A stretch of DNA of 64,000 nucleotides. It comes from Celeribacter sp. HF31 (lineage in GTDB: Bacteria; Pseudomonadota; Alphaproteobacteria; Rhodobacterales; Rhodobacteraceae). Under the pieces are notes generated by a model, which was not told where the DNA came from, did not search any database, and saw nothing but the letters and a program-made list of their open reading frames with translations. Position 1 is the first letter of the stretch. The number at the start of each line of letters is the position of its first letter. The translations under genes and the position numbers were made by a program. Positions 46,648-56,071 of this stretch are shown in pieces. The stretch is from assembly GCF_011806455.1 (NCBI RefSeq), contig NZ_JAATOT010000007.1:62001-126000 (forward strand), read 5' to 3'.

Positions 46648-47385
46648 TTAGGCGTCGTCGTCCTCGTCATCCGAATCCGGCAGGTTGAAGAAGCTGTCGG
46701 CATCCGGCACGCTCTCGTCGCGCTCATCCTCGTCGTCTTGCGACAGGGAGAAGGTCTCCAACCCGGAAATCGCGGTCGGCATTTTCGGCTCATCGGCATC
46801 CGCCGTCAGCGAATCCTCGGTGGACAGAAGCTTGCGACGTTCGTCATCCGTCATATTGGCGGCGATGTTTTTCGCAGCTTTCTGAACGGCGGCATCCAGC
46901 TCTGTCTGTTTGCACAGACCCAGAGCCACCGGGTCGATCGGCTGCATGTTGGCGATGTTCCAGTGGGTGCGTTCGCGGATCGACTGGATCGTCGGCTTCG
47001 TTGTGCCCACGAGTTTCGCAATCTGGCCGTCAGACAATTCCGGGTGGAATTTCACCAGCCAGAGGATCGAATTCGGACGGTCCTGACGTTTCGACAGCGG
47101 CGTGTAGCGCGGGCCACGACGTTTCTCTTCGCCCTGAGCGGCCGCGTTGAACTTGAGTTTCAAACGGTGCATCGGGTTTTCTTCCGCCGTTTTGATCTCT
47201 TCGGCAGTCAATTGATTGTTCGACACCGGATCGAACCCACGCACGCCGCCCGCGACGTCCCCGTCGGCGATGCCCTGAACTTCCAGCTCATGCAGACCAC
47301 AGAAATCGGCGATCTGTTTGAAGCTCAGCGTGGTATTGTCGACCAGCCAAACAGCGGTGGCCTTTGCCATAATCGGTTTTGCCAT
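46648..47385 (-). CDS. trcR: Cell-cycle transcriptional regulator TrcR (DUF1013)
   Basis: A 245-residue protein with the DUF1013 core: MAKATAVWLVDNTTLSFKQIADFCGLHELEVQGIADG and, later, RPNSILWLVKFHPELSDGQIAKLVGTTKPTI-type sequence, both resembling HTH modules. These proteins associate with transcribing genes in alphaproteobacteria. The C-terminal 60 residues are strongly acidic (SQDDEDERDESV ... DSDDEDDDA), likely disordered. The family is highly conserved in alphaproteobacteria and single-copy. It is transcribed alone, divergent from the RNase T2 gene. Confidence 0.85.
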   Translation of the reverse strand: MAKPIMAKATAVWLVDNTTLSFKQIADFCGLHELEVQGIADGDVAGGVRGFDPVSNNQLTAEEIKTAEENPMHRLKLKFNAAAQGEEKRRGPRYTPLSKRQDRPNSILWLVKFHPELSDGQIAKLVGTTKPTIQSIRERTHWNIANMQPIDPVALGLCKQTELDAAVQKAAKNIAANMTDDERRKLLSTEDSLTADADEPKMPTAISGLETFSLSQDDEDERDESVPDADSFFNLPDSDDEDDDA

Positions 47386-47527
47386 GGGTCACACTCCTTA
47401 AAAATGCGGCTCTCCCCGAATACACCTTTCCCGTCGCCTCAAAGGGCTTTCCCCGGCTGGGGACGGTTCTCGTTGTCGGGGAACTTGGCGGCTGTATAGT
47501 GCGGATCGAGAAAAGAGGAAAGAGAAA

Positions 47528-48169
47528 ATGCGTCACCGCATCGTGAGTGCCCTTGTGGGGTTTGGACTTTTGACTGCCGCGCCCGGTTTCGCCGACGGCG
47601 AGCCTGCGGGGGATTTCGACTATTATGTGCTGTCGCTGTCCTGGTCCCCCACCTGGTGTGCGCTCGAGGGCGAGGCGCGCAATTCGCCGCAATGCGATCA
47701 AGACTTCGGCTGGGTGCTGCACGGTCTCTGGCCGCAATACGAGCGCGGCTGGCCGTCTTATTGCAACACCACCGCCCATGATCCGTCAAAACGCGAAACC
47801 GCCGCCATGGCCGACATCATGGGCACCTCAGGGGCGGCCTGGTATCAATGGAAAAAACACGGCCGCTGCTCCGGCCTGTCCGCGCAAGATTTTCTCGCAC
47901 TGTCCCGCGAAGCCTACACCCGCATCACCCGACCCGAGGTGTTTCGCACCCTCAAGAACGACGTCAAACTCCCGGCTTCCGTTGTCGAGGACGCCTTTCT
48001 CATGGACAACCCCGGAGTTGAACGCAACGAAATCACCGTCACCTGCAAGGCCTCGCGCATCCAAGAAGTCCGCATCTGCCTGACCCGCGATCTGGAGCCA
48101 CGAAAATGCGGCACAGATGTCATCCGGGACTGCACGCTGGACGATGCGCTTTTTGAGGCCATAGACTGA
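47528..48169 (+). CDS. Ribonuclease T2 family protein
   Basis: Secreted or periplasmic RNase of 213 residues with a signal peptide (VSALVGFGLLTAAPGFADG). The two catalytic blocks are HGLWPQYERGWPSYC (CAS I) and WKKHGRCSG (CAS II); six cysteines probably form disulphides. RNase T2 enzymes cleave RNA to 2',3'-cyclic phosphates, which would feed the exported phosphodiesterase/nucleotidase (35843-37819) in scavenging. The RBS is AAAGAG-like. It is convergent with the quinone oxidoreductase gene. Confidence 0.92.
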   Translation: MRHRIVSALVGFGLLTAAPGFADGEPAGDFDYYVLSLSWSPTWCALEGEARNSPQCDQDFGWVLHGLWPQYERGWPSYCNTTAHDPSKRETAAMADIMGTSGAAWYQWKKHGRCSGLSAQDFLALSREAYTRITRPEVFRTLKNDVKLPASVVEDAFLMDNPGVERNEITVTCKASRIQEVRICLTRDLEPRKCGTDVIRDCTLDDALFEAID

Positions 48170-48221
48170 GTATTTCGGCTGCAATGAAAACAGCCTTTGC
48201 CTTCATTGCAGCTTTAAATAC

Positions 48222-49208
48222 TCAAATTTCGAGAACGATCTTGCCGATATGCGCGCCGCTTTCCATATGCGCATGCGCTTTCGCAGCGTCATCCAAGGCA
48301 TAGGTGCTGTCCATCACCGGGCCGACCTGCCCCGCTTCAATGAGCGGCCAGACTTTGGTCAAGAGAGCCGCTGCGATTTTAGCCTTGGCCTCATCCGATT
48401 GCGGGCGCAGCGTCGAGCCGGTGAGCGTCAGGCGTTTCATCATCACCTGCGCGAAGTTCACTTCGGCCTTGGAGCCTTGCAGGAAGGCGATATTGACCAA
48501 GCGGCCTTCCATCGCCAACGCTTTGATATTGCAGGGGATATAGCTGTCGCCGACCATATCTAAGATAAGATTCATGCCGCCTTCGGATTTCACGACGTCG
48601 ACGAAATCCTCCTCACGGTAGTTGATCGCGCGCTCGGCACCCAGCCCTGCACAGGCTTTGCATTTCTCATCGGAGCCGGCAGTGGCAAACACCCGCGCGC
48701 CAAAGGCCCGCGCCAATTGGATCGCGGTCGTGCCGATGCCGGACGAACCACCGTGGACCAGAAACCGCTCTCCGGCCTGCAAGCCGCCCCGCATGAAGAC
48801 ATTCGACCAGACCGTAAAAAACGTCTCCGGCAGGCAGGCGGCCTCTTTCAAAGACATGCCTTTGGGCACCGGCAAAGCATGCGCCGCAGGGGTCGCGACA
48901 TATTCGGCGTAGCCGCCGCCGGGCAAAAGCGCGCAAACGTGATCACCAATTCGCCAGTCGCTAACTGCTGCCCCCAGAGCGACAACCTCCCCCGCGCCTT
49001 CGAGACCCGGAAGGTCCGATGCACCGGGCGGCGGGTTATAAAGCCCGGCACGTTGCAGCGCGTCAGGCCGGTTCACGCCAGCATAGGCCAATTTGATCAC
49101 GATCTCGTCGGCTTTGGGTGTCGGCACAGGACGGGTGCAGGGTTTGAGAACCTCCGGCCCGCCTGCTTCGGAAATTTCGATCGCGCGCATCATCTCTGGC
49201 AGGCTCAT
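48222..49208 (-). CDS. NAD(P)H quinone oxidoreductase (PIG3/zinc-less MDR family)
   Basis: A 328-residue medium-chain dehydrogenase without catalytic zinc. It has AYAGVNRPDALQRAGLYNPPPGASDLPG (PIG3-type substrate loop), the NADPH loop GGSSGIGTTAIQLA (about 148-161) and NYREEDFVDVV with LDMVGDSYI. These are typical of PIG3/TP53I3-like quinone reductases. Its ATG overlaps the coq9 stop, so both genes are coupled, and a link with ubiquinone biology is likely. Confidence 0.87.
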   Translation of the reverse strand: MSLPEMMRAIEISEAGGPEVLKPCTRPVPTPKADEIVIKLAYAGVNRPDALQRAGLYNPPPGASDLPGLEGAGEVVALGAAVSDWRIGDHVCALLPGGGYAEYVATPAAHALPVPKGMSLKEAACLPETFFTVWSNVFMRGGLQAGERFLVHGGSSGIGTTAIQLARAFGARVFATAGSDEKCKACAGLGAERAINYREEDFVDVVKSEGGMNLILDMVGDSYIPCNIKALAMEGRLVNIAFLQGSKAEVNFAQVMMKRLTLTGSTLRPQSDEAKAKIAAALLTKVWPLIEAGQVGPVMDSTYALDDAAKAHAHMESGAHIGKIVLEI

Positions 49209-49924
49209 TCAGACGCCCCTCCGGCAGTTTGCGTGCCGCTTTGTGTACCCGGCACATCGTCGCGACCCACACCCGCAGGCGCTTTGACCATCGACAAAAC
49301 CGCATTGGGCAGCGCGAACATCGCAGACAGCGCCTTATTGCCCCGCACTGTGGCTTTGGCTTTCTCGATCTGCATCACATCATCGATGCGCCGGTCGAGA
49401 AAGGCTTTGGTGTCGACAAAGCCTTCGCTGTCATCGCCCAGCCAAAACAGCACGGTCGAGGCGAAGACACCCGACAGTGTCGCGCGTTTCGTGTACCAAT
49501 TCACATCATTCGAACTGTCACCCAAAGCAGTCCAGATCGCATCCGCCGTTTCCCACACCAGCTTTGTCCCTTCAGCCGCGTAGATCGGCAGGGAGAAAAG
49601 CGACATGCCGCGTCGCACCACTTCGCGATCCACCGATTGCAGCCTGATCCACACCGCGTGCGCAATCCGGTCGCGAAACCGCATTTCTGAGAGATCCGCC
49701 GCTTCGAGCGCCGCCACCATCTCACGGTCGCCCCGTTTGTGATAAGCCGCCGCCAAATCGACCGATCCACGCGGGGCCGCGACCTTGGCCAGTGCCTCGG
49801 ACACCCCCGAATCAGTCACGGCAGATGTAAAGGTCTCCGGCCCCCAACCATCGAAAACCACGTGAATCAGCGCCGCATCGAGCAGTTTTTCACGGGTCGG
49901 ATCGGGATAAGCGGTGGTTGGCAT
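49205..49924 (-). CDS. COQ9 family protein (ubiquinone biosynthesis)
   Basis: A 239-residue protein with a TetR-like all-helical COQ9 fold. Supporting sequence: TREKLLDAALIHVVFDGWG near the start, LAAAYHKRGDREMVAAL, and DSSNDVNWYTKRATLSGVFASTVLFWLGDDSEGF, the conserved W-Y-x-K-R-x-x-x-x-x-V lipid-binding region. COQ9 binds isoprenoid quinone intermediates and assists Coq7. GGAGG precedes the ATG at 49924. It is upstream of and overlapped with the quinone oxidoreductase gene. Confidence 0.9.
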   Translation of the reverse strand: MPTTAYPDPTREKLLDAALIHVVFDGWGPETFTSAVTDSGVSEALAKVAAPRGSVDLAAAYHKRGDREMVAALEAADLSEMRFRDRIAHAVWIRLQSVDREVVRRGMSLFSLPIYAAEGTKLVWETADAIWTALGDSSNDVNWYTKRATLSGVFASTVLFWLGDDSEGFVDTKAFLDRRIDDVMQIEKAKATVRGNKALSAMFALPNAVLSMVKAPAGVGRDDVPGTQSGTQTAGGASE

Positions 49925-49956
49925 GTCTTTGTCCTCCTTCACGGTCTCGGGCATAG

Positions 49957-49985
49957 TAGACAAGCTAGGATGACTTTGCTATACG
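49957..49985 (+). promoter_or_regulatory. Predicted promoter of rpsU
   Basis: TAGACA (five of six -35 bases) and TATACG (four of six -10 bases) separated by exactly 17 bp, 52 bp before the rpsU start. Confidence 0.5.
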
Positions 49986-50023
49986 GCCACTTCCTGCAAT
50001 TTTTGCAAATCTAACTTAGGAAG

Positions 50024-50036
50024 GTGGTGACACCAC
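50024..50036 (+). promoter_or_regulatory. Hairpin at the rpsU translation start
   Basis: GTGGTG-A-CACCAC, a perfect 6-bp inverted repeat ending on the base before the ATG, just downstream of the AGGAAGG ribosome site. It may tune ribosome access or bind a regulator; the sequence does not say which. Confidence 0.45.
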
Positions 50037-50243
50037 ATGCAGGTTAGCGTTCGTGACAACAACGTCGATCAGGCCCTCCGGGCTCTGAAGAAAAAACTTC
50101 AACGCGAAGGCGTTTTCCGTGAAATGAAGCTCAAGCAACATTTCGAGAAGCCGTCCGTGAAGAAAGCGCGCGAGAAGGCCGAGGCCGTCCGCCGTGCCCG
50201 CAAGCTGGCTCGTAAAAAAGCTCAGCGCGAAGGCATGCTCTAA
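50037..50243 (+). CDS. rpsU: 30S ribosomal protein S21
   Basis: A 68-residue basic protein: [20 protein letters not shown], then [19 protein letters not shown] and an Arg/Lys/Ala-rich C-terminal helix. This is the conserved S21 sequence; it helps base-pairing between mRNA and 16S rRNA. It is monocistronic with its own promoter, leader hairpin and terminator. Confidence 0.97.
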   Translation: MQVSVRDNNVDQALRALKKKLQREGVFREMKLKQHFEKPSVKKAREKAEAVRRARKLARKKAQREGML

Positions 50244-50292
50244 GAGCGAGTTCGACGTTTCGAACGGTCCTTTTGGGACATTGAACAGATAG

Positions 50293-50326
50293 ACCTCCCG
50301 ACAGACCTCTGTCGGGAGGTTTTCTT
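50293..50326 (+). terminator. Terminator of rpsU
   Basis: ACCTCCCGACAGA pairs with TCTGTCGGGAGGT (13 bp), followed by TTTCTTTT, 50 bp after the rpsU stop. Confidence 0.9.
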
Positions 50327-50349
50327 TTGCCGACAGGATATGCGACACG

Positions 50350-50375
50350 AAAACGGGCGCGAGACACCGCGCCCG
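50350..50375 (-). terminator. Terminator of the alcohol dehydrogenase gene
   Basis: CGGGCGCG / CGCGCCCG stem with TTTT on the minus strand, 25 bp after the dehydrogenase stop. Confidence 0.7.
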
Positions 50376-50399
50376 CTCCGTCAAAACCTACGCCTCAGA

Positions 50400-51452
50400 T
50401 CAGCTTGTGAAATCGGTGATCACCGTCACCCCGTTCACATTGAAATTCGACATATCGTTATAGACATCAATGATCCCCGACAGGTTGGTCGTCGCGGTCA
50501 CAAGATCACCTGGCTGCAGTTTTTTCGTCGCCACCTGGCTCAAGAGATAGGGGAATTCGCTGCGCGGCATACCGAAAGAGCCGAGGAAGGAGACTTCATC
50601 CGCGATGATGCTGTTCACCGTGATCGGAATTTCGCCCTCTTTGCCCATCGGAGTCATACCGATCTGCACCGCGCGGCCCTTGCGCTGGACGCTTTTGAGC
50701 GAGCTTTGAAGCGTCGCATTGATGCCCAGCGCATCGATGCTGACATGTGCGCCGCCGTGGGTGATCTCCTTGATCGCCTCGACCGGATCGGTGTCCTTGC
50801 TGTTGACCGCATGCACCGCGCCCATCCGCGTGGCGAAGTCGAGCTTGTCCTGCGCGATGTCCACCGCGATGACATTGGCGCCCGCAGCCGTCGCGATCTG
50901 AATCGCCGACAGACCGACACCACCCGCGCCATAGACCGCGACCCATTCGCCGGGCTTGACCTGACCGACGCTGAGCACACCGTGATAGGCGGTCATGAAA
51001 CGACACCCCATACCAGCGGCCTGTTCAAAGCCGACCTCTTCCGGCAGCGGAATAAGGTTGAAATCGGCGACCGGCACGTGGGCATATTCCGCGAAGCCGC
51101 CATTGTAGGTGAACCCCGGCATGGTCTGATTGTCACAAACGTTGGAATGGCCTTCGAGACAATGATGACAGGTGCCATCGCCACAGGTAAAGGGCACGAC
51201 CACCCGGTCACCCACCTTGACCTTGTGCACGTTCTTGCCCACCGCTTTCACGATGCCGCTCATCTCATGCCCGCCGATCATCGGCAAAGGCGCGAGAAAT
51301 CCGGTCCACTCGCCTTTCCAGCCATGCCAGTCGCTGCGGCAAATACCACAGGCTTTCACCTCCACGATGGCCCCATCATCGGTCAGCTCAGGCTCAGGAA
51401 CGTCTTTGATTTCAAGAGGTTCATTGAAGGCGGTCAGAACTGCTGCTTTCAT
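50400..51452 (-). CDS. Zinc-dependent alcohol dehydrogenase (MDR family)
   Basis: A 350-residue cytoplasmic enzyme that oxidises alcohols to aldehydes with NAD(P). Catalytic zinc ligands are Cys37 in CGICRSDWHGW, His in GGHEMSGIV and a later Cys in GMGCRF; structural zinc cysteines lie in CGDGTCHHCLEGHSNVC. The Rossmann loop is VYGAGGVGLSAIQIA. The upstream region carries the same TGTCTCA-type palindrome as the aldehyde dehydrogenase gene at 54415, so the two probably act in series. RBS: AAAGGATATGC. Confidence 0.9.
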   Translation of the reverse strand: MKAAVLTAFNEPLEIKDVPEPELTDDGAIVEVKACGICRSDWHGWKGEWTGFLAPLPMIGGHEMSGIVKAVGKNVHKVKVGDRVVVPFTCGDGTCHHCLEGHSNVCDNQTMPGFTYNGGFAEYAHVPVADFNLIPLPEEVGFEQAAGMGCRFMTAYHGVLSVGQVKPGEWVAVYGAGGVGLSAIQIATAAGANVIAVDIAQDKLDFATRMGAVHAVNSKDTDPVEAIKEITHGGAHVSIDALGINATLQSSLKSVQRKGRAVQIGMTPMGKEGEIPITVNSIIADEVSFLGSFGMPRSEFPYLLSQVATKKLQPGDLVTATTNLSGIIDVYNDMSNFNVNGVTVITDFTS

Positions 51453-51638
51453 TTTGCATATCCTTTCTTGCGTCGCATCCGCCCCCTCCTCTCAGGATTG
51501 GCCAGAAATTCGACAGCACAGGTTACACCAAAATCTGCGGCGAAAATTTGCACCATTCCCATGGAGGGAAGACGGTTTATGCGATGCAGATGGTGATCCT
51601 TTTTCTGCGCAGGACCACGTCGCGGCACATGCAAACAG

Positions 51639-51672
51639 GCACGACCTGTCTCAGTTCCGAGACAGGTCGTGC
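51639..51672. promoter_or_regulatory. Palindrome with shared operator core, upstream of adh
   Basis: A perfect 14-bp inverted repeat (GCACGACCTGTCTC / GAGACAGGTCGTGC, six-base loop). Its core TGTCTCA-GTTC-CGAGACA at 51647-51664 matches the site at 56046-56063 (17 of 20 bases over TGTCTCA...GAGACAGG). It lies about 203 bp before the adh start. As it is also 50 bp beyond the helicase stop, a terminator role for the helicase is possible, but there is no T-run. Confidence 0.65.
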
Positions 51673-51722
51673 GGTAGTATTCTAAGAGATCGAGACGTCG
51701 TCAGGCGCCGCCTTTTGTCAGA

Positions 51723-53726
51723 TCAGCCTTTACGGCGCGGCGTGGCATCGCCCCCGCGTGCGGGCGGCTTGCCGCCTTTGCGATGCGGTTTCTTGCCTGC
51801 CGGTTTGGAGCGATCGAATTTCGGCTTCTCGAACTTGGCCTTGGGCTTACCCGCCCCAGCCGGAGCTGCGCCACTTCCAGAGCCCCCGCCCACACGCGGT
51901 TTGCGCGCAGGCTTCGCGGGCGCATGGACCGCATCGTCGCGTTCCCTGCGCGGCTTTTTCTCATAGGGCGTCTTGGCGGCGGGCTTTTTGTCGAACGACC
52001 GCTGCGGACGCTCCTGCCCCTCGAGATACTCCTGCGAAGAGACATTCCCACGCGGTTTGTCAAAGCGCTTCTTCGGCCCACCTTTACCGGGACGCCCCGC
52101 AGGGCTTTGACGCGGTGCAAAGGCCGGTGCGCCGGGCAGAGCAGTCACGGTGATCTCGTCTTCGAGCGACGCATCGGGACCGAGGTGGTCCATGAAGCCC
52201 GTCAGAGCCGACTCTTTCAGCTCCACAAAGGTCTCATCGTTCTCCATGCGGATTTTGCCGATCTGGGCTTTCTCCAGATTGCCCGCCCGACACAAAAGCG
52301 GCAAAAGCCAGCGCGGCTCGGCGCGCTGGTTACGCCCGACAGACAGCGACACCCAGGCCGACGGGCCGAACTCGGCGCGCGGGTCTTGCGGGCGTTTCGC
52401 GGTGTGGACGTTCAACTCCTCAGGCGCGGACAGACCCGCACGATAGAGACGCAGACAAGCGACCGCGATCTGTTCCGGGGAGAAACGGTCGTGGAGTTTT
52501 TCGGCGAATTGCAGCTCACCTTCCGTCAGCTCCGCCGCCCAGGCCGGATCGTCCATCAAGCGGCTTTCATCGAGCGCGAGGATTTCCTCGGCGGTCGGCG
52601 CATATTTCCATTCCGCGTCGATCTTTGCCCATTTCAACAGGCGCGCGGCTTTTTTCGCCACATTGTCCGGCGCGATCAGGGCGGAAATACCTTTGCGACC
52701 GGCACGGCCCGTCCGACCGGAGCGGTGCAACAGGCCTTCGGTGTTGGTCGGCAAATCGGCGTGAATCACCAGTTCCAGATTGGGCAGGTCGATCCCGCGC
52801 GCGGCCACGTCGGTGGCGACACAAACGCGGGCCCGCCCGTCGCGGAGTGCCTGCAACGCATGGCTGCGCTCGTCCTGGGACAGCTCACCGGAGAGGCTCA
52901 CGACGGCAAAGCCACGGTTGGCGAAGCGTGCGGTCAGACGCGCCACAGCGGCACGGGTGTTGGCAAACACGATAGAGGTCTGGCTGTCGTGATAGCGCAG
53001 CAGGTTGATGATCGCGTGCTCTGCGTCGCGCGGCGCACATTGGATCACCTGATAGGAAATGTCGCTGTGCTGTTCGCGCTCGCTGATCGTGGTCACGCGC
53101 ACGGCATCGCGTTGATAGGTCTTGGCAATTTCGGCGATGGATTTCGACACGGTGGCAGAGAACAACAGCGTGCGACGGTCCTCGGGCGCTTCGCCCAGCA
53201 TGAATTCGAGATCTTCGCGGAAGCCCAAGTCCAGCATCTCGTCGGCTTCATCGAGCACGATGGCGCGAATGTCCGAGAGGTCCAACGCACCACGCGTGAT
53301 GTGATCGCGCAGACGGCCCGGCGTCCCGACCACGATATGCGCGCCGCGCTCAAGGCTGCGGCGTTCGGTGCGGGCATCCATGCCGCCGATACAGGTCGAG
53401 ATGCGCACCCCGGTCTTGCCGTAAAGCCACTCCAGCTCGCGGGCCACCTGCATCGCCAATTCGCGTGTCGGTGCGATTGCCAGAGCCAGCGGGCTTCCGG
53501 CATGATCGAACCGTTCGGCGTCGCCCAAAAGCGTCGGCGCGATGGCGAGACCGAAGCCCACGGTTTTGCCCGACCCCGTCTGGGCCGACACCAAAAGATC
53601 CGCCTCCGCAAGCTCGGGGGCGGTGACGGCGGTTTGCACGTCGGTAAGTGTGTCAAAACCGCGCTCGGCGAGCGCGTCGGAAAGGGGCGTCAGCATCAGG
53701 GGAAAATCCGTATGGGCGCCAAACAC
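51723..53726 (-). CDS. DEAD-box ATP-dependent RNA helicase
   Basis: A 667-residue RNA helicase. Visible motifs: Q motif with LTDVQTAVTAP, motif I SAQTGSGKTVGFGL, Ia PTRELAMQVA, Ib VGTPGRLRDHI, II VLDEADEML, III FSATVSKSI, IV IVFANTRAAV, V VATDVAARGIDLPNLEL and VI HRSGRTGRAGRKG. A DbpA-like RNA-binding domain follows (about 470-545), then a long Lys/Arg/Pro/Gly-rich disordered tail (about 550-667). The CsdA/DbpA-like design suggests ribosome assembly or mRNA unwinding, often cold-induced. It is monocistronic. Confidence 0.93.
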   Translation of the reverse strand: MFGAHTDFPLMLTPLSDALAERGFDTLTDVQTAVTAPELAEADLLVSAQTGSGKTVGFGLAIAPTLLGDAERFDHAGSPLALAIAPTRELAMQVARELEWLYGKTGVRISTCIGGMDARTERRSLERGAHIVVGTPGRLRDHITRGALDLSDIRAIVLDEADEMLDLGFREDLEFMLGEAPEDRRTLLFSATVSKSIAEIAKTYQRDAVRVTTISEREQHSDISYQVIQCAPRDAEHAIINLLRYHDSQTSIVFANTRAAVARLTARFANRGFAVVSLSGELSQDERSHALQALRDGRARVCVATDVAARGIDLPNLELVIHADLPTNTEGLLHRSGRTGRAGRKGISALIAPDNVAKKAARLLKWAKIDAEWKYAPTAEEILALDESRLMDDPAWAAELTEGELQFAEKLHDRFSPEQIAVACLRLYRAGLSAPEELNVHTAKRPQDPRAEFGPSAWVSLSVGRNQRAEPRWLLPLLCRAGNLEKAQIGKIRMENDETFVELKESALTGFMDHLGPDASLEDEITVTALPGAPAFAPRQSPAGRPGKGGPKKRFDKPRGNVSSQEYLEGQERPQRSFDKKPAAKTPYEKKPRRERDDAVHAPAKPARKPRVGGGSGSGAAPAGAGKPKAKFEKPKFDRSKPAGKKPHRKGGKPPARGGDATPRRKG

Positions 53727-53869
53727 AGGCGCAAGATAGCGCCGTTTAACGGGTTTGGGCGTGGGAGTCTACAGAAAGCCGCATGGGGGATGGGGCCGCA
53801 AGCCTCGCGATATGAGTATTTTCACCACGGAAAAGATCAGGTGGGCCAATTGTCGCGCATTCTTATCGG

Positions 53870-53901
53870 GCATTAAGGTTAATCAGATTAAGGTTAATGC
53901 G
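53870..53901. repeat. 32-bp intergenic repeat, copy 2
   Basis: Exact copy of 26521-26552. It lies 25 bp beyond the stop of the minus-strand DUF779 gene and 143 bp upstream of the helicase start. Both copies are on the 3' side of minus-strand genes. Confidence 0.9.
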
Positions 53902-53926
53902 AGGGAGTGCGCGCATTAAGAGGCGA

Positions 53927-54295
53927 TCAGGCCTCTGCGGCTTCGATCTCGGCCCATTCCTCATCCGTAAACACCCGAGAGCGCGACAGAAAACAGGTGC
54001 CGCGTCCGGTATCCAGAGAAAATCCCGCGCCATGACCGGGGCCTGCGTCCAGGATCATCTGGCTGTGCCGCCAAATCTCGAACAGGCTCTCGGAAATCCA
54101 AACCGGCGCGCCTGCGACCTCGCCCAGTTTGATGTCACGCGACCCGATCAGGTAATCACCGTCTTTGTAACACATCGGCGAGGAGCCGTCACAACAGCCC
54201 CCCGACTGCACGAACATCACTGGGCCATGGTCCGCAACAATCTCATCGAGAAGGCTGCGGGCGGCGTCTGTGATCGTCACACGGTCGAGGGGCAT
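53927..54295 (-). CDS. DUF779 domain-containing protein
   Basis: A 122-residue protein with the DUF779 core: HGPVMFVQSGGCCDGSSPMCY (two adjacent cysteines and a third), a conserved DYLIGSRDIKLGEV, and SQMILDAGPGHGAGFSLD. The cysteine pair and HSQ histidine could bind a metal or flavin-like group; this is speculation. The family is characteristically encoded next to aldehyde dehydrogenases, as here, 119 bp downstream of the aldehyde dehydrogenase gene. Function is unknown. Confidence 0.88.
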   Translation of the reverse strand: MPLDRVTITDAARSLLDEIVADHGPVMFVQSGGCCDGSSPMCYKDGDYLIGSRDIKLGEVAGAPVWISESLFEIWRHSQMILDAGPGHGAGFSLDTGRGTCFLSRSRVFTDEEWAEIEAAEA

Positions 54296-54315
54296 TGTGT
54301 CCGGCTTTCAAAAGC

Positions 54316-54362
54316 GGGGCATATGCGCACCCAAGGGGGGAGGAGGTATGCGCATATGCCCC
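54316..54362. other. Long inverted repeat between aldh and the DUF779 gene
   Basis: GGGGCATATGCGCA (54316-54329) pairs perfectly with TGCGCATATGCCCC (54349-54362) across a 19-nt purine-rich loop. Another hairpin follows. It could process or stabilise mRNA so that the two genes are expressed at different levels. Confidence 0.7.
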
Positions 54363-54367
54363 GGGAT

Positions 54368-54400
54368 AAGCCCGGTCAGGATAATCCCTGAACTGGGCTT
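54368..54400. terminator. Hairpin after the aldehyde dehydrogenase gene
   Basis: AAGCCCGGTCAGG with CCTGAACTGGGCTT (one bulged A), 15 bp beyond the aldh stop. It lacks a T-run, so it may be partial termination or an mRNA stabiliser. Confidence 0.45.
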
Positions 54401-54414
54401 AGCGGAGGCTGGAT

Positions 54415-55935
<1,521 letters not shown>

Positions 55936-55989
55936 GGGGTCCTCCTCACGTGTTGGCATGACGTCCTCCACGTCAGCCTATGATCCGAA

Positions 55990-56017
55990 GGTGACCGCTC
56001 ACTTAACTCGGGTCACC
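55990..56017. promoter_or_regulatory. Inverted repeat in the aldh promoter region
   Basis: GGTGACC-N14-GGTCACC, between the regulator site and the aldh start. It may be a second operator or part of the promoter; there is no other support. Confidence 0.3.
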
Positions 56018-56045
56018 CCCGACTTTAGTAGACGCAGCGCAGCAA

Positions 56046-56063
56046 TGTCTCATCTCTGAGACA
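56046..56063. promoter_or_regulatory. Operator upstream of aldehyde dehydrogenase (TGTCTCA-N4-TGAGACA)
   Basis: TGTCTCATCTCTGAGACA, a perfect 7-4-7 palindrome. It lies between aldh and the GAF/Fis regulator gene and has a near-identical partner at 51647-51664 upstream of the alcohol dehydrogenase. The adjacent regulator is the most likely ligand. Confidence 0.65.
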
Positions 56064-56071
56064 GGTGCGTG

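Noticed and set aside
51783-53876. A 697-codon open frame on the plus strand
   Set aside because: It is antisense to the DEAD-box helicase gene, whose motifs are unmistakable. It has no recognisable domain and no ribosome site, and arises from high GC content.
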